Shown in pieces: positions 26,815-36,288 of a stretch of 64,000 nucleotides of DNA. The notes under the pieces were generated by a model. It was not told where the DNA came from, did no database searches, and was given only the letters and a program-made list of their open reading frames with translations. This DNA is from Citrobacter amalonaticus Y19. Lineage in GTDB: Bacteria; Pseudomonadota; Gammaproteobacteria; Enterobacterales; Enterobacteriaceae. A program made the translations under genes and the position numbers. Numbering within the stretch: position 1 is the first letter of the stretch; each line of letters opens with the position of its first letter. The stretch covers positions 5,146,001 to 5,210,000 of the forward strand of contig NZ_CP011132.1 in NCBI RefSeq assembly GCF_000981805.1. Direction: 5' to 3'.

Positions 26815-27477
26815 TTACTCCCCCGCCAGTGCGCGCGGGAACAGCACATTATTTTCCAGGCTGATGTGTTCCATCAGGTCATCAATCATCTCGTTGATAC
26901 CGTTGTACATCGCTTTCCAGGTGGTGCACGCTTCTGGCGGGATCGTCACATTCTGGGTGGTGTGTTTAATCACTTCCAGCAGTTCTCCCGCGTCATCATG
27001 CTCGCTTTCCATGACGCTGATCGGCCCCATCGCCTGGCTGCCCATGCCCTGTTTGATCATCGGGAACAGAATCTGCTCCTCTTTCATCATGTGGCTGGAA
27101 AGCTCCTGATGCAGCATGGTCAGATACTTCGCCAGACCTTTCGGTACATTGGGCTTATCGGCATGAACGCGTTCAACTTTGGTGGCCTGCAGGATCAGTT
27201 CCGGCAGTTGCTCGCGGTGTCTGTCGTGATAACGAACAATGATGTGGTCGATAATGTCGGTCAGCGGCGCGGTGCGCCAGTCTTTATCGATCGGCTGTTG
27301 TGCCAGTTGTGCCAACTGCGCTTCGATGGCATCAACATCCAGCTCTTTACGGGCGGCAGCACGCGCCAGCGTCTGCTTACCGCCACAGCAGTAATCCATA
27401 TCGTACTTACGAAACAGTGCCGAAGCGCGAGGGATAGAGAGCGCCAGTTCACCTAAAGGTTGATCGCGATAAGCCAT
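26815..27477 (-). CDS. ytfE: YtfE (RIC), di-iron protein for repair of iron-sulfur clusters
   Basis: 220-residue RIC family protein: N-terminal ScdA-like domain with the Cys pair in YDMDYCCGGKQTL (C30/C31) and a C-terminal hemerythrin-like domain whose His/Glu ligands (DHIIVRYHDRHRE, LHQELSSHMMKEEQ, ESEHDDAG, LMEHISLENN) form the di-iron site. Works on NO-damaged Fe-S clusters. A near-perfect NsrR operator lies upstream, and the nsrR gene is in this window. Confidence 0.96.
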   Translation of the reverse strand: MAYRDQPLGELALSIPRASALFRKYDMDYCCGGKQTLARAAARKELDVDAIEAQLAQLAQQPIDKDWRTAPLTDIIDHIIVRYHDRHREQLPELILQATKVERVHADKPNVPKGLAKYLTMLHQELSSHMMKEEQILFPMIKQGMGSQAMGPISVMESEHDDAGELLEVIKHTTQNVTIPPEACTTWKAMYNGINEMIDDLMEHISLENNVLFPRALAGE

Positions 27478-27503
27478 AGCCGTTACCTCATTCTCAATAA
27501 TAT

Positions 27504-27527
27504 AAAGTGCATTTTAAATACATCTTT
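27504..27527 (-). promoter_or_regulatory. NsrR operator upstream of ytfE
   Basis: On the minus strand the two halves read AAAGATGTATTT and AAAATGCACTTT, a 24-bp inverted repeat that fits the NsrR consensus (AAGATGYATTT and its reverse complement) with few mismatches. It lies 27 bp before the ytfE start, where a repressor would block transcription. Confidence 0.85.
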
Positions 27528-27602
27528 AATCGGACGCCATAACTCTTTCGGGGCAGAACCTTTTGTGATGGCGCAACAACGAACGAGAATACGGGGGGCG
27601 GG

Positions 27603-28574
27603 TTAACTGCCCGGCTCTGAAAGTGGAATGACGCGCGGTTTTTCCGGTTTCGCTCTGACCGCTACCACCACGCCGACCATCAGCAAGGCGATACCGCTAA
27701 GGGTCAGAACAGGGGGAAGGGCCTGGCGCAAGAGGAAGGTGTACAGCAAGCCCGCCAGCGTTTCGAACACGATCAACGGGCCGAGGATCACCGTCGGTAA
27801 TCGCTGGCTGGCAATATTCCAGCACAGTGCGCCTACCCATGAACACAGCACCGCAATCGCCACCATCAGTCCGACAAACACCGCCGGGCGCGGGCCGAAC
27901 GGTAGTGCGAAATCGGGTGTTTGTCCGTGCAGCCAGAGGCAGGCGATGAGGTAGCCCAGCAGCGACACGGGCAGTGTCACCAGCGCCTGCGCGGTCGCCC
28001 ACATCATCGGGTGTTTATCCGGATTCTCCCGCAGCCAGCGGGCATTGCGCAGCGCATACCAGGCCCAGCACACGACCGACACCAGCGCCAGCGCAATACC
28101 GGAACCGTAACGCCAGCCGCTAAAATCAGGCAAACCCTGATTGAGTTCCGCAATGTTCACGCACAACAGTCCGATGCCAATCAGCACCAGCGCGGGTGCC
28201 AGTCGTCGCCAGGAGAGCCTGCCGTCGCGATGGCTGTACAGCAGGTTGGCAAACACCGGAATGACGACCGGCAGCGTGCCGATGATCATCGTTGAGACAG
28301 GCGCGCCGGTGCGCTGAATGGCGCTGGCAAGGCAGACGTAGTAAATCAGGTTGCCCATCATGGTCAGCGCCAGCGCGGTCAGCCAGTCTTTCGCTGAAAG
28401 TTGTCGCAGGCGCCCGCGTCCGAGCCACGCCAGCGGCAGCGCAATCAGGCCTAACGCCAGGTAGCGCCCCATCGACTGCAACACCGCCGGATATTCCGGC
28501 ACGATCAACGGCCCGACAAAAATCAGTCCCCACATCAACCCTGCCAGCAGGGCGTACAACACACCGCTAATCAT
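27603..28574 (-). CDS. ytfF: YtfF, DMT-family inner-membrane protein
   Basis: 323 residues, ten predicted membrane helices in two EamA-like halves, opening SGVLYALLAGLMWGLIFVGPLIVPEYP. Matches YtfF in length and in position upstream of ytfE. Substrate unknown. The AraC-type gene immediately upstream on the same strand is a candidate regulator. Confidence 0.92.
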   Translation of the reverse strand: MISGVLYALLAGLMWGLIFVGPLIVPEYPAVLQSMGRYLALGLIALPLAWLGRGRLRQLSAKDWLTALALTMMGNLIYYVCLASAIQRTGAPVSTMIIGTLPVVIPVFANLLYSHRDGRLSWRRLAPALVLIGIGLLCVNIAELNQGLPDFSGWRYGSGIALALVSVVCWAWYALRNARWLRENPDKHPMMWATAQALVTLPVSLLGYLIACLWLHGQTPDFALPFGPRPAVFVGLMVAIAVLCSWVGALCWNIASQRLPTVILGPLIVFETLAGLLYTFLLRQALPPVLTLSGIALLMVGVVVAVRAKPEKPRVIPLSEPGS

Positions 28575-28650
28575 GCTTCACATCCACAGCGTTAAACATG
28601 ACGAAAAGTGTAGGCAGGGAACCGGTGCGCGTATTGTATGAGCTTGCGCA

Positions 28651-29490
28651 TTAGCGCGAATAAACCTGCTTTTGATAGCGTACGGGAGTAATGCCATAGC
28701 GATGGGTAAAGGCGCGAGTGAGGTGAGACTGATCGGTGAGGCCGGTCGCGGCGGCAACGTCCGCAGCGGGCATGCCGAGTGTCAGAAACCCTTTCGCTCG
28801 CCACAGGCGGATCGCCATCAGCATCTGATGCGGCGTCACGTGGAAATGGGCCTTGAACTGACGCTGAAAATGCCAGGGGCTGAGTGAGACAACGCGCGCC
28901 AGTTCGTCGAGAGTGATCGGGCGCATGTAGTTGTCATGCAAGTAGTCGCGCACGCGCTCAAAGCGATGCGCGCCTTCCTGCGACACCGGGGCATGACGCG
29001 CCAGTGGCTGGAAGGTGTTGATCAGCTCCAACAGCAGCCCTTTTTGTGCCAAGGGATCGTCGGTGTGCCACAGGCCGTGGATTAACGAACAGATCTGACG
29101 CGAGCGGAGCGGATCGTGACGCGTGACGTCATGAAACCACCAGTGACGGATGCCGGTCACCTCTTCCAGCAGATCGGGCTCCAGATAGATCATCCGGTAA
29201 CGCCAGCCGTCGGCGGTTTCGGCCTCGCCGGTATGCAACTCATCCGGATTCATCGTCACGACCGAGTGGGCAGGGGCAACGTATTGCGTGCCGCGATAGC
29301 GGAAGCGCTCGGCGCCAGCTTCTATCGCGCCAATGCCGAACGCTTCGTGGGTGTGGGGTTCAAAGGCGTAGCGTGAAATGTGCGCATGATACAACTCCAC
29401 GCCCGGTACCTGCGCCAGATGGCGAAAGCGGGCGCTGTCTTTTTCATCGCTGAACTGCTCTGGTACACCTTGCACGTTGTCTCTCCCCAC
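28651..29490 (-). CDS. AraC-family transcriptional regulator
   Basis: 279 residues. The N-terminal cupin-type sensor domain (AHISRYAFEPHTHEAFGIGAIEAG) is followed by two helix-turn-helix units (LDELARVVSLSPWHFQRQFK and AADVAAATGLTDQSHLTRAF) ending GITPVRYQ. This is the pattern of AraC regulators often beside amino-acid or DMT exporters, so ytfF is a plausible target. The start is GTG 29490; an inner GTG at 29475 is possible. Not present at this position in E. coli K-12. Confidence 0.85.
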   Translation of the reverse strand: MGRDNVQGVPEQFSDEKDSARFRHLAQVPGVELYHAHISRYAFEPHTHEAFGIGAIEAGAERFRYRGTQYVAPAHSVVTMNPDELHTGEAETADGWRYRMIYLEPDLLEEVTGIRHWWFHDVTRHDPLRSRQICSLIHGLWHTDDPLAQKGLLLELINTFQPLARHAPVSQEGAHRFERVRDYLHDNYMRPITLDELARVVSLSPWHFQRQFKAHFHVTPHQMLMAIRLWRAKGFLTLGMPAADVAAATGLTDQSHLTRAFTHRYGITPVRYQKQVYSR

Positions 29491-29556
29491 GCATCATCCT
29501 GTCATTATCAGAGAGGATGCGCGGGGATGCCACCATAATTAACCGATTTTTAACAC

Positions 29557-30405
29557 TTACAGGATGCCTTTGACGCTTTCAGCCAGCGGAGTGGTTGGGC
29601 GACCGATCAGTTTGCTCAGCGTGTGGCTGTCATCGAACAGACCGCCTTTGGATGCCCCGGTGTCTGAATCGGCCAGCATATCCGCCAGACCCGCTGGCAG
29701 GCCTGCGCCCTTCAACGCGGCGGCGAAATCCGCTTCGCTCAGGTTCTGATAGACGACCTGTTTACCGCTTTGTTTGCTCAGTTCAGCAGCCAGTTGGCTC
29801 AGCGTCCAGGAGTCATCGCCTGCCAGTTCATACACTTTCCCGGCATGGCCTTCTGTACTGATAACCTGTGCGGCTGCAGCGGCGTAGTCAGCGCGGGTTG
29901 CGGAAGCAATTCTGCCCTCGCCAGCAGCACCGATAAACACGCCATGCTCAAGCGCTGGGGGGGCGCTGGCAAGATAGTTTTCGGTATACCAACCGTTACG
30001 CAGCAGCGCGTAAGCAATACCTGAGTCCGCCAGCATCTTCTCGGTTTCGACGTGTTCGACGTGCAGGCCCAGCGGGGAACGGTCGGCATGCAACAGGCTG
30101 GTGTAAGCGATAAATTTCACTTTCGCCGCCTTCGCTGCATTAATGACATTACGGTGCTGAGCGGCACGCTGTCCCACTTCGCTGGAGGAAATCAACAGCA
30201 GCTTGTCGACACCCTGCAACGCCTGGGTGAATGCGGTTTCGTCGCGGTAATCCGCCTGACGTACGGTGATCCCCTGTTGGCTTAATGCGGTGGCTTTCGC
30301 CGGGTTACGAACGATCGCGACAATCTGGCTGGCAGGAACGGTTTTCAGCAGATTCTCAATAACGTGTTGGCCCAGTTGGCCCGTTGCGCCGGTAATAGCA
30401 ATCAT
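29557..30405 (-). CDS. qorB: NAD(P)H:quinone oxidoreductase 2 (NmrA/SDR type)
   Basis: 282-residue atypical short-chain dehydrogenase with N-terminal Rossmann motif ITGATGQLGQHV. QorB (YtfG) binds NADPH and reduces quinones in E. coli. Divergent from the HxlR regulator qorR with a palindromic operator between. Confidence 0.94.
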   Translation of the reverse strand: MIAITGATGQLGQHVIENLLKTVPASQIVAIVRNPAKATALSQQGITVRQADYRDETAFTQALQGVDKLLLISSSEVGQRAAQHRNVINAAKAAKVKFIAYTSLLHADRSPLGLHVEHVETEKMLADSGIAYALLRNGWYTENYLASAPPALEHGVFIGAAGEGRIASATRADYAAAAAQVISTEGHAGKVYELAGDDSWTLSQLAAELSKQSGKQVVYQNLSEADFAAALKGAGLPAGLADMLADSDTGASKGGLFDDSHTLSKLIGRPTTPLAESVKGIL

Positions 30406-30454
30406 AGGGTGACTCCTTAATGTGTCGCTTGTGTTTTATAAAGCTAGCACTTAA

Positions 30455-30471
30455 ACTTACTTTTAGTAAGT
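30455..30471. promoter_or_regulatory. Operator in the qorB-qorR spacer
   Basis: ACTTACT-TTT-AGTAAGT is a perfect 7-3-7 inverted repeat, and a further half GGTAAGTA lies at 30483-30490, just before qorR. Spacing and position suit autoregulation and repression of qorB by the HxlR-type QorR. Confidence 0.7.
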
Positions 30472-30495
30472 ACGTACAAAAAGGTAAGTATAAAG

Positions 30496-30876
30496 ATGAG
30501 TGCATCGACCCTTTCTCAACAACTCCGTGACGGCAATTTGTTTGCCGAGCAGTGTCCGTCGCGTGAGGTGTTAAAGCATGTAACCAGTCGCTGGGGCGTG
30601 TTGATTCTGGTGGCGCTGCGTGACGGTACTCACCGTTTCAGCGATCTGCGCCGTAAAATGGGCGGCGTGAGCGAGAAGATGCTGGCACAGTCGCTGCAGG
30701 CGCTGGAACAGGATGGGTTTATCAACCGGGTGTCGTATCCGGTGGTGCCGCCGCACGTGGAGTACAGCCTGACTCCGCTGGGCGAGCAGGTCAGTGATAA
30801 AGTCGCCGCACTGGCGGACTGGATTGAGTTAAATTTGCCGCAGGTGTTAGCACAACGGGAAGAACGGGCGGCGTAA
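30496..30876 (+). CDS. qorR: QorR (YtfH), HxlR-family regulator
   Basis: 126-residue winged-helix protein with the HxlR pattern: an N-terminal Cys (CPSREVLKHVTSRWGVLIL), HRFSDLRRKMGGVSEKMLAQSLQALEQDGF and YPVVPPHVEYSLTPLG. HxlR proteins of this kind sense electrophiles or oxidants through the Cys (about residue 20). Divergent from qorB. Confidence 0.93.
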   Translation: MSASTLSQQLRDGNLFAEQCPSREVLKHVTSRWGVLILVALRDGTHRFSDLRRKMGGVSEKMLAQSLQALEQDGFINRVSYPVVPPHVEYSLTPLGEQVSDKVAALADWIELNLPQVLAQREERAA

Positions 30877-30882
30877 AACGTG

Positions 30883-30907
30883 GCCGGATGGCGGCGTGCC
30901 ATCCGGC
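30883..30907. repeat. REP element between qorR and cpdB
   Basis: GCCGGATGGCGG...GCCATCCGGC between the converging qorR and cpdB. Confidence 0.85.
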
Positions 30908-30919
30908 ATTAACGTAACG

Positions 30920-32863
30920 TTACTTGCTTAAATCCATCTGATAAATCGCGAAACCGATATCATCGGTGGCGACGTGTTGCAGGGGGTATTGGCCTTTCTC
31001 TTTGATAAACGCGGCGGCTTTATCACTCGGTGACGTTTCGAAGCGGATATCCAGTTTCGTCTCGCTGTGAATCGGCGCCAGACGCCAGTTGTTATCGGCG
31101 GCCGGATGAATTTCCCCGACACGTTTAGATTCCGCGCCAATCCATGCCGCCAGCACCGAGCGGTTCTCATCCGGTGACGCAAAGGCAATATGGCTGTCAC
31201 CGGTTCCGGCAAACTTACCGCCATAGGCGCGATAGTTATTGGTGGCGACCAGGAAGGTGGCATTGGGATCAATCGGCTTGCCGTTGAAGGTCAGATTTTT
31301 AATCCTTTCCGCTGTTGGATTGACCGTCTGGCATTCGCCGTCATAACGTGCGGGCTGCGAGACATCAATCTGGTATTCCACACCATCGATCACATCGAAG
31401 TTATAGGTGCGAAAACCATCCCAGTTAATGAGCGACTGCGGCTTGCTGCTGGTGCTGTCTATTTGATTAAACTGTCCGGCTGAGCACTCAAGCCACTCTT
31501 TCACCTCTTTGCCACTGGCTTTAACAACCACCAGCGTGTTCGGGTACAGATAGAGGTCAGCGGCATTACGGAAGGTCAACTGGCCTTTTTCGACCTCGAC
31601 AAAACTGGCCGGATCGTTCTTGCGCCCGCCGACTTTAAACGGCGCAGCGGCGGAAAGCACCGGCAGTTTCGCCAGGTCCGGGTCGCCCTGAATGAAATGT
31701 TCGACATAGGCTTTCTGCGCATTGTTGACCACCTGAACGGTCGGATCGTCCTGCACCAGCGCCAGATAGCTGTACATGTTATCAGCGGATTTACCGATAG
31801 GCTTACTGACGAATTCACGGGTCGCATCGTGGTCGGCTTTCAGAATATCCACCAGTTTGCTGTCTTCGGCAGCGAGCGATTTCTTCGCGGCGGCGTCGTA
31901 AATGGGGCGCGCTTCGGCTTTCGCCTGTGTCACCTGCCATTTACCGCTGTCGTTATTGAGCACCAGATCTACCACGCCGAGATGATCGCCCCACATGCCT
32001 GGCATCACCGCCGGTACGCCGTTCAGCGTCCCTTTCGCGATATCAGCGCCTTTGATGCTGGCAAAGTCTTTACCGGGGAAGACCGCGTGGGCATGACCAA
32101 ACATGATGGCGTCCACGCCGGGCACGTCGCTGAGATAATAAACGGAGTTCTCCGCCATGCTCTGGTACGGATCAGCAGAGAGTCCTGAATGCGCAATCAC
32201 CACCACCACATCGGCCCCTTTTTCGCGCATTTCCGGGACATACTGGCGCGCGGTGGCGGTAATGTCGTTAACCGTCACTTTACCGCTCAGGTTCGCTTTA
32301 TCCCAGGTCATGATCTGCGGAGGGACAAACCCGATATAGCCTATTTTCAGCGTCTGCTTGTGGCCTTCCTGATCGACGACGTCAGTTTCTTTAATGAGGT
32401 AGGGGGTAAATAACGGCTTTTGGGTCTTAACGTCGATGATATTGGCGTTAACGTAGGGGAACTTCGCACCAGCCAGCGCCTTTTGCAGATACTCCAGGCC
32501 GTAGTTAAATTCATGATTCCCGAGGTTACCCACCGCGTAATCCAGCGTATTCAGCGCCTTGTAGACCGGATGGATATCCCCCTCTTTCAACCCTTTGGCC
32601 GCCATATAGTCGCCCAGTGGACTGCCCTGAATCAGATCGCCATTGTCGACCAGCACGCTATTTTTAGCTTCACTGCGCGCGGCGTTAATCAAACTTGCGG
32701 TACGTACCAGTCCGAATTTTTCGGTTGCGGTATCTTTGTAATAATCGAAATCCATCATGTTGCTATGTAAATCAGTGGTTTCCATTATCCGCAGATCGAC
32801 GGTCGCGGCATTCACGCTGGCCGCGATCAGCGTGGCCAGCAGCGTTGCACTAAACTTAATCAT
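30920..32863 (-). CDS. cpdB: Periplasmic 2',3'-cyclic-nucleotide 2'-phosphodiesterase / 3'-nucleotidase
   Basis: 647-residue secreted bifunctional enzyme. Signal peptide MIKFSATLLATLIAASVNA, then a calcineurin-type metallophosphatase domain with MMETTDLHSN-type (here IMETTDLHSNMM), NGDLIQGSPLGDY, GNHEFNYGLEYL and FGHAHAVFPG motifs, and a C-terminal 5'-nucleotidase substrate domain ending in the VATNNYRAYGGKF stretch. Recycles 2',3'-cyclic nucleotides from RNA outside the cytoplasm. Confidence 0.97.
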   Translation of the reverse strand: MIKFSATLLATLIAASVNAATVDLRIMETTDLHSNMMDFDYYKDTATEKFGLVRTASLINAARSEAKNSVLVDNGDLIQGSPLGDYMAAKGLKEGDIHPVYKALNTLDYAVGNLGNHEFNYGLEYLQKALAGAKFPYVNANIIDVKTQKPLFTPYLIKETDVVDQEGHKQTLKIGYIGFVPPQIMTWDKANLSGKVTVNDITATARQYVPEMREKGADVVVVIAHSGLSADPYQSMAENSVYYLSDVPGVDAIMFGHAHAVFPGKDFASIKGADIAKGTLNGVPAVMPGMWGDHLGVVDLVLNNDSGKWQVTQAKAEARPIYDAAAKKSLAAEDSKLVDILKADHDATREFVSKPIGKSADNMYSYLALVQDDPTVQVVNNAQKAYVEHFIQGDPDLAKLPVLSAAAPFKVGGRKNDPASFVEVEKGQLTFRNAADLYLYPNTLVVVKASGKEVKEWLECSAGQFNQIDSTSSKPQSLINWDGFRTYNFDVIDGVEYQIDVSQPARYDGECQTVNPTAERIKNLTFNGKPIDPNATFLVATNNYRAYGGKFAGTGDSHIAFASPDENRSVLAAWIGAESKRVGEIHPAADNNWRLAPIHSETKLDIRFETSPSDKAAAFIKEKGQYPLQHVATDDIGFAIYQMDLSK

Positions 32864-33051
32864 CAGGGGGCATCCTTTTCAGATCTAAGCCACAAAAGAA
32901 AATGTATATAAATCTTCTTGCTTACAGAACTGTGAATCATGCATCAGTTTAGCAAGCAAAACCGCAGGCGCTATCACAGTTGGCGGATTCGCCTCTGATC
33001 GGGTATAAGTAAAACAATGAGTTAACGCCACGGCCACAAACGAGGTGGAGA

Positions 33052-33792
33052 ATGTTAGAACACGTATGCCAGCTTGCACGGAACGCGGGCGATGCCATTA
33101 TGCAGGTCTATGATGGAGTCAAACCGATGGAGATTGCCAGCAAACAGGACGATTCTCCGGTAACCGCGGCGGATATCGCCGCGCACGCAGTGATCCTCGA
33201 AGGCTTAACGACGCTGACGCCGGACATTCCGGTACTCTCTGAAGAGGACCCGCAGGCCTGGGAAGTGCGCCAGCACTGGCAGCGTTACTGGTTAGTCGAC
33301 CCGCTGGATGGCACCAAAGAGTTCATCAAACGTAACGGTGAGTTCACCGTGAACATTGCGCTTATCGAGAAGGGCAAACCGATACTGGGCGTGGTCTACG
33401 CGCCGGTCATGAAGGTGATGTACAGCGCGGCAGAAGGCAAAGCCTGGAAAGAAGAGTGTAACGTGCGCAAGCAAATTCAGGTCCGCGACGCGCGTCCGCC
33501 GCTTGTCGTTATTAGCCGCTCCCATGCAGACAACGAACTGAAAGAGTATTTACAGCAACTTGGTGAGCACCAGACGACGTCGATTGGTTCGTCGCTGAAG
33601 TTCTGCCTGGTGGCGGAGGGGCAGGCGCAACTGTATCCGCGCTTTGGACCGACCAACGTCTGGGACACCGCCGCAGGCCACGCCGTCGCGGCAGCCGCCG
33701 GGGCGCACGTCCACGACTGGCAGGGTAAGCCGCTGGACTACACCCCGCGTGAATCGTTCCTTAACCCCGGCTTCCGGGTTTCTATTTATTGA
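33052..33792 (+). CDS. cysQ: 3'(2'),5'-bisphosphate nucleotidase
   Basis: 246-residue inositol-monophosphatase-fold enzyme that clears PAP formed during sulfate assimilation. Metal-binding motifs are DSPVTAADIAAH, SEED and DPLDGTKEF, with WDTAAGHAV near the C-terminus. Its last 11 bases overlap the 3' end of the convergent ytfJ. Confidence 0.97.
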   Translation: MLEHVCQLARNAGDAIMQVYDGVKPMEIASKQDDSPVTAADIAAHAVILEGLTTLTPDIPVLSEEDPQAWEVRQHWQRYWLVDPLDGTKEFIKRNGEFTVNIALIEKGKPILGVVYAPVMKVMYSAAEGKAWKEECNVRKQIQVRDARPPLVVISRSHADNELKEYLQQLGEHQTTSIGSSLKFCLVAEGQAQLYPRFGPTNVWDTAAGHAVAAAAGAHVHDWQGKPLDYTPRESFLNPGFRVSIY

Positions 33793-34339
33793 GCAGCTTA
33801 TGCAGCAGGGCAATCACCTGCTGCACCTCTTCCTGGGTTAGCGCCCCGTCCTTCGCCCACTGTACGCGACCGTCTTTATCAAGCACCGCGATAGCTGAAC
33901 TCTCTTCATCCAGTTGCCAGGCCTTACGGGCCACGCCGTCACTGTCGACGATAAACTGCGACCACGGGTAGAGCTTCTTATTGCTCTCGAGGCTGCTGCG
34001 TACAAACATACCGGAACCTGGAATTGCGTCGTCGGTGTTGACGATTGTCGTGGTCTGGTAAACGTCATGGGGCAGTTTTGCCGCTTTGATGGCTTCAATC
34101 AGCGTCGCATTTTTTTCTTTGGCGGAGGTGCGTCCGGCGATGTGCTGAAGGATACGCACCTTTCCGGGCAACTGCGCGCTGTTCCAGCTTTTATAGCTGA
34201 ACTTATCATTTTCAAGAATCAATTCGCCGCGATCGGCGATCCCTACCGGCGGGACGCGCTGGCCCGTTTCAAAGCTATGCGCGGAGGCCATCATGGGCGC
34301 TAACAGGCACGCCAGCGCCAGAATCTTACGTAAGGTCAT
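33782..34339 (-). CDS. ytfJ: YtfJ, periplasmic protein of unknown role
   Basis: 185 residues with signal peptide MTLRKILALACLLAPMMASA and a thioredoxin-like segment (LPGKVRILQHIAGRTSAKEKN) lacking the CxxC motif. YtfJ family (PF09695 type). Convergent with cysQ. Function unknown. Confidence 0.92.
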   Translation of the reverse strand: MTLRKILALACLLAPMMASAHSFETGQRVPPVGIADRGELILENDKFSYKSWNSAQLPGKVRILQHIAGRTSAKEKNATLIEAIKAAKLPHDVYQTTTIVNTDDAIPGSGMFVRSSLESNKKLYPWSQFIVDSDGVARKAWQLDEESSAIAVLDKDGRVQWAKDGALTQEEVQQVIALLHKLLNK

Positions 34340-34662
34340 GGTGTTTCCTTCTTATTGTTTGCAGGTGATCCGACCACTTGGGTCCGATTTTTAATCATAT
34401 GTGCGAATGATGCTTTTTCCCGCAAGAGCGATGCCAGTTTGCGGACGGGCGCACAAATACTGCGAAAAACGAAGGCTTATACTGAGGACAGCGCCGTGAT
34501 TCAGAGATGATTCTGATTAACTGTAATGGAAAGGTAAATAAACTTATACGCGCTGGAAACATCGTACAGATAGTCTATAGTCAAATGGCATTAAATTTTG
34601 CGCCTTAGAACGGTTGGACCGATTGTGGAACCACAAGGGCGTGACTTAAGCAGGAGATAACA
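34340..34662. other. ytfJ-ytfK divergent spacer
   Basis: 323 bp between the divergent ytfJ and ytfK with no gene seen. It holds both promoters. In E. coli ytfK is PhoB-controlled; I looked for a Pho box and found only weak CTGT-like matches. Confidence 0.5.
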
Positions 34663-34869
34663 ATGAAAATTTTCCAACGGTACAACCCACTGCAAGTGGC
34701 GAAGTACGTGAAGATCCTGTTCCGTGGACGGTTATATATCAAGGATGTTGGCGCTTTTGAGTTTGATAAGGGCAAGATTCTTATCCCAAAAGTGAAGGAT
34801 AAACAGCATTTGTCTGTGATGTCCGAAGTCAACCGTCAGGTTTTGCGTCTGCAAACTGAGATGGCTTAA
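34663..34869 (+). CDS. ytfK: YtfK, activator of SpoT-dependent (p)ppGpp accumulation
   Basis: 68-residue cytosolic protein (MKIFQRYNPLQVAKYVKILFRGRLYIKDVGAFEFDKGKI...) of DUF1107. In E. coli it binds SpoT and shifts it to alarmone synthesis under phosphate or fatty-acid starvation. GGAG lies 8 bases before the ATG. A strong hairpin follows. Confidence 0.96.
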   Translation: MKIFQRYNPLQVAKYVKILFRGRLYIKDVGAFEFDKGKILIPKVKDKQHLSVMSEVNRQVLRLQTEMA

Positions 34870-34895
34870 CCAAAGTGCTATGCAGTAGTTTAAAA

Positions 34896-34918
34896 AACGG
34901 CTCCCATTGGGAGCCGTT
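34896..34918. terminator. Terminator between ytfK and ytfL
   Basis: AACGGCTCCC/GGGAGCCGTT 10-bp stem with a 3-base loop and an A run on the left, so it may serve ytfL (minus strand) as well as ytfK. Confidence 0.8.
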
Positions 34919-34950
34919 GATGTTTCTGACGCAGGCCTGACAGGCGCAAA

Positions 34951-36288
34951 CTACGCTTTAACGTCTTCCTGCGCGTCCGGCAGTTTCGGCACCAGCACGC
35001 TCGGTTTACTGTCAAGACGGGTCACCAGCAACTGATCGATACGGTAGTTATCAATGTCCACCACTTCGAATTTGTAGCCCGAGAACTTCACGGAATCGGT
35101 ACGTTTGGGGATTTTACGCAGCATGAACATCATAAAGCCGCCAATCGTCTCGTAGTTGCCCGACTGCGGGAATTCGTCAATATCCAGTACGCGCATCACA
35201 TCATCGATCGGCGTACCGCCGTCAATCAGCCAGGAGTTCTCGTCGCGCGCCACAATCTGCTCTTCCAGACCCTGGCCGACCAGATCGCCCATCAGCGTCG
35301 TCATCACGTCATTCAGGGTGATGATACCCACGACCAGCGCGTATTCGTTCATGATCACCGCGAAGTCTTCACCGGCGGTTTTGAAGCTTTCCAGCGCTTC
35401 TGAAAGGGTCAGCGTATCCGGAACAATCAGGGTGTTACGGATCTGCACGCCGCTGTTCAGCGCCATGCTCTGATTCGCCAGGACGCGATTCAGTAAATCT
35501 TTCGAGTCGACATAACCAATGATGTGGTCAATATCTTCGTTACAGACGAGGAACTTGGAGTGCGGATGCTCCGCCACTTTGTTCTTCAGGCTTTGCTCGT
35601 CTTCATGCAGATCGAACCAGATCACGTTTTCACGCGACGTCATGGATGACGGCACGGTACGCGATTCCAGCTCGAACACGTTTTCAATCAGCTCATGTTC
35701 CTGTTTACGCAACACGCCTGCGAGCGCGCCAGCTTCCACCACGGCATAGATATCATCAGACGTGATGTCATCTTTGCGCACCATCGGTAGCTTGAAGATG
35801 CGGAAGATCACGTTTGCTAACCCGTTGAAGAACCACACCAGCGGTGTGAAAACAAACAGACAGAAGCGCATCGGGTTGATGATACGCAAAGCCACAGCTT
35901 CTGGCGCAATCATACCGATGCGTTTCGGGGTTAAGTCCGCGAAGAGGATAAACATACCGGTGACCAGCGAGAAGGAGAGAATAAAACTCAACTGCTCAGA
36001 GAGCTCTGGCGATATGTAGCGAGAGAATAAGGCGTTGAAGGCGGGGGAAAATGCGGCGTCGCCCACGATACCGCCAAGAATAGCGACCGCGTTCAGACCG
36101 ATTTGCACCACCGTGAAGAACATCCCAGGGTTTTCCTGCATTTTCAACACGCGTTGCGCATTGAGATTGCCTTCGTCGGCAAGCAGTTTGAGTTTAATTT
36201 TACGTGAAGCGGCAAGTGAGATCTCGGATATCGAGAAGAACGCACTCACGGCTATCAGGCAAAGAATAATGAAAATACTGTTTAACAT
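34951..36288 (-). CDS. ytfL: YtfL (PaeA), CNNM/CBS-domain inner-membrane protein
   Basis: 445 residues: N-terminal CNNM (DUF21) domain with about four membrane spans (1-190), two CBS domains (about 210-330) and a C-terminal CorC/HlyC domain (GGFMMFMLRKIPKRTDSVKF). Named PaeA in Salmonella and E. coli, where it is needed for tolerance to cadaverine and putrescine, probably as an exporter. Its start codon and upstream spacer are duplicated at 51134-51293 by the integrated element; this copy remains complete. Confidence 0.94.
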   Translation of the reverse strand: MLNSIFIILCLIAVSAFFSISEISLAASRKIKLKLLADEGNLNAQRVLKMQENPGMFFTVVQIGLNAVAILGGIVGDAAFSPAFNALFSRYISPELSEQLSFILSFSLVTGMFILFADLTPKRIGMIAPEAVALRIINPMRFCLFVFTPLVWFFNGLANVIFRIFKLPMVRKDDITSDDIYAVVEAGALAGVLRKQEHELIENVFELESRTVPSSMTSRENVIWFDLHEDEQSLKNKVAEHPHSKFLVCNEDIDHIIGYVDSKDLLNRVLANQSMALNSGVQIRNTLIVPDTLTLSEALESFKTAGEDFAVIMNEYALVVGIITLNDVMTTLMGDLVGQGLEEQIVARDENSWLIDGGTPIDDVMRVLDIDEFPQSGNYETIGGFMMFMLRKIPKRTDSVKFSGYKFEVVDIDNYRIDQLLVTRLDSKPSVLVPKLPDAQEDVKA

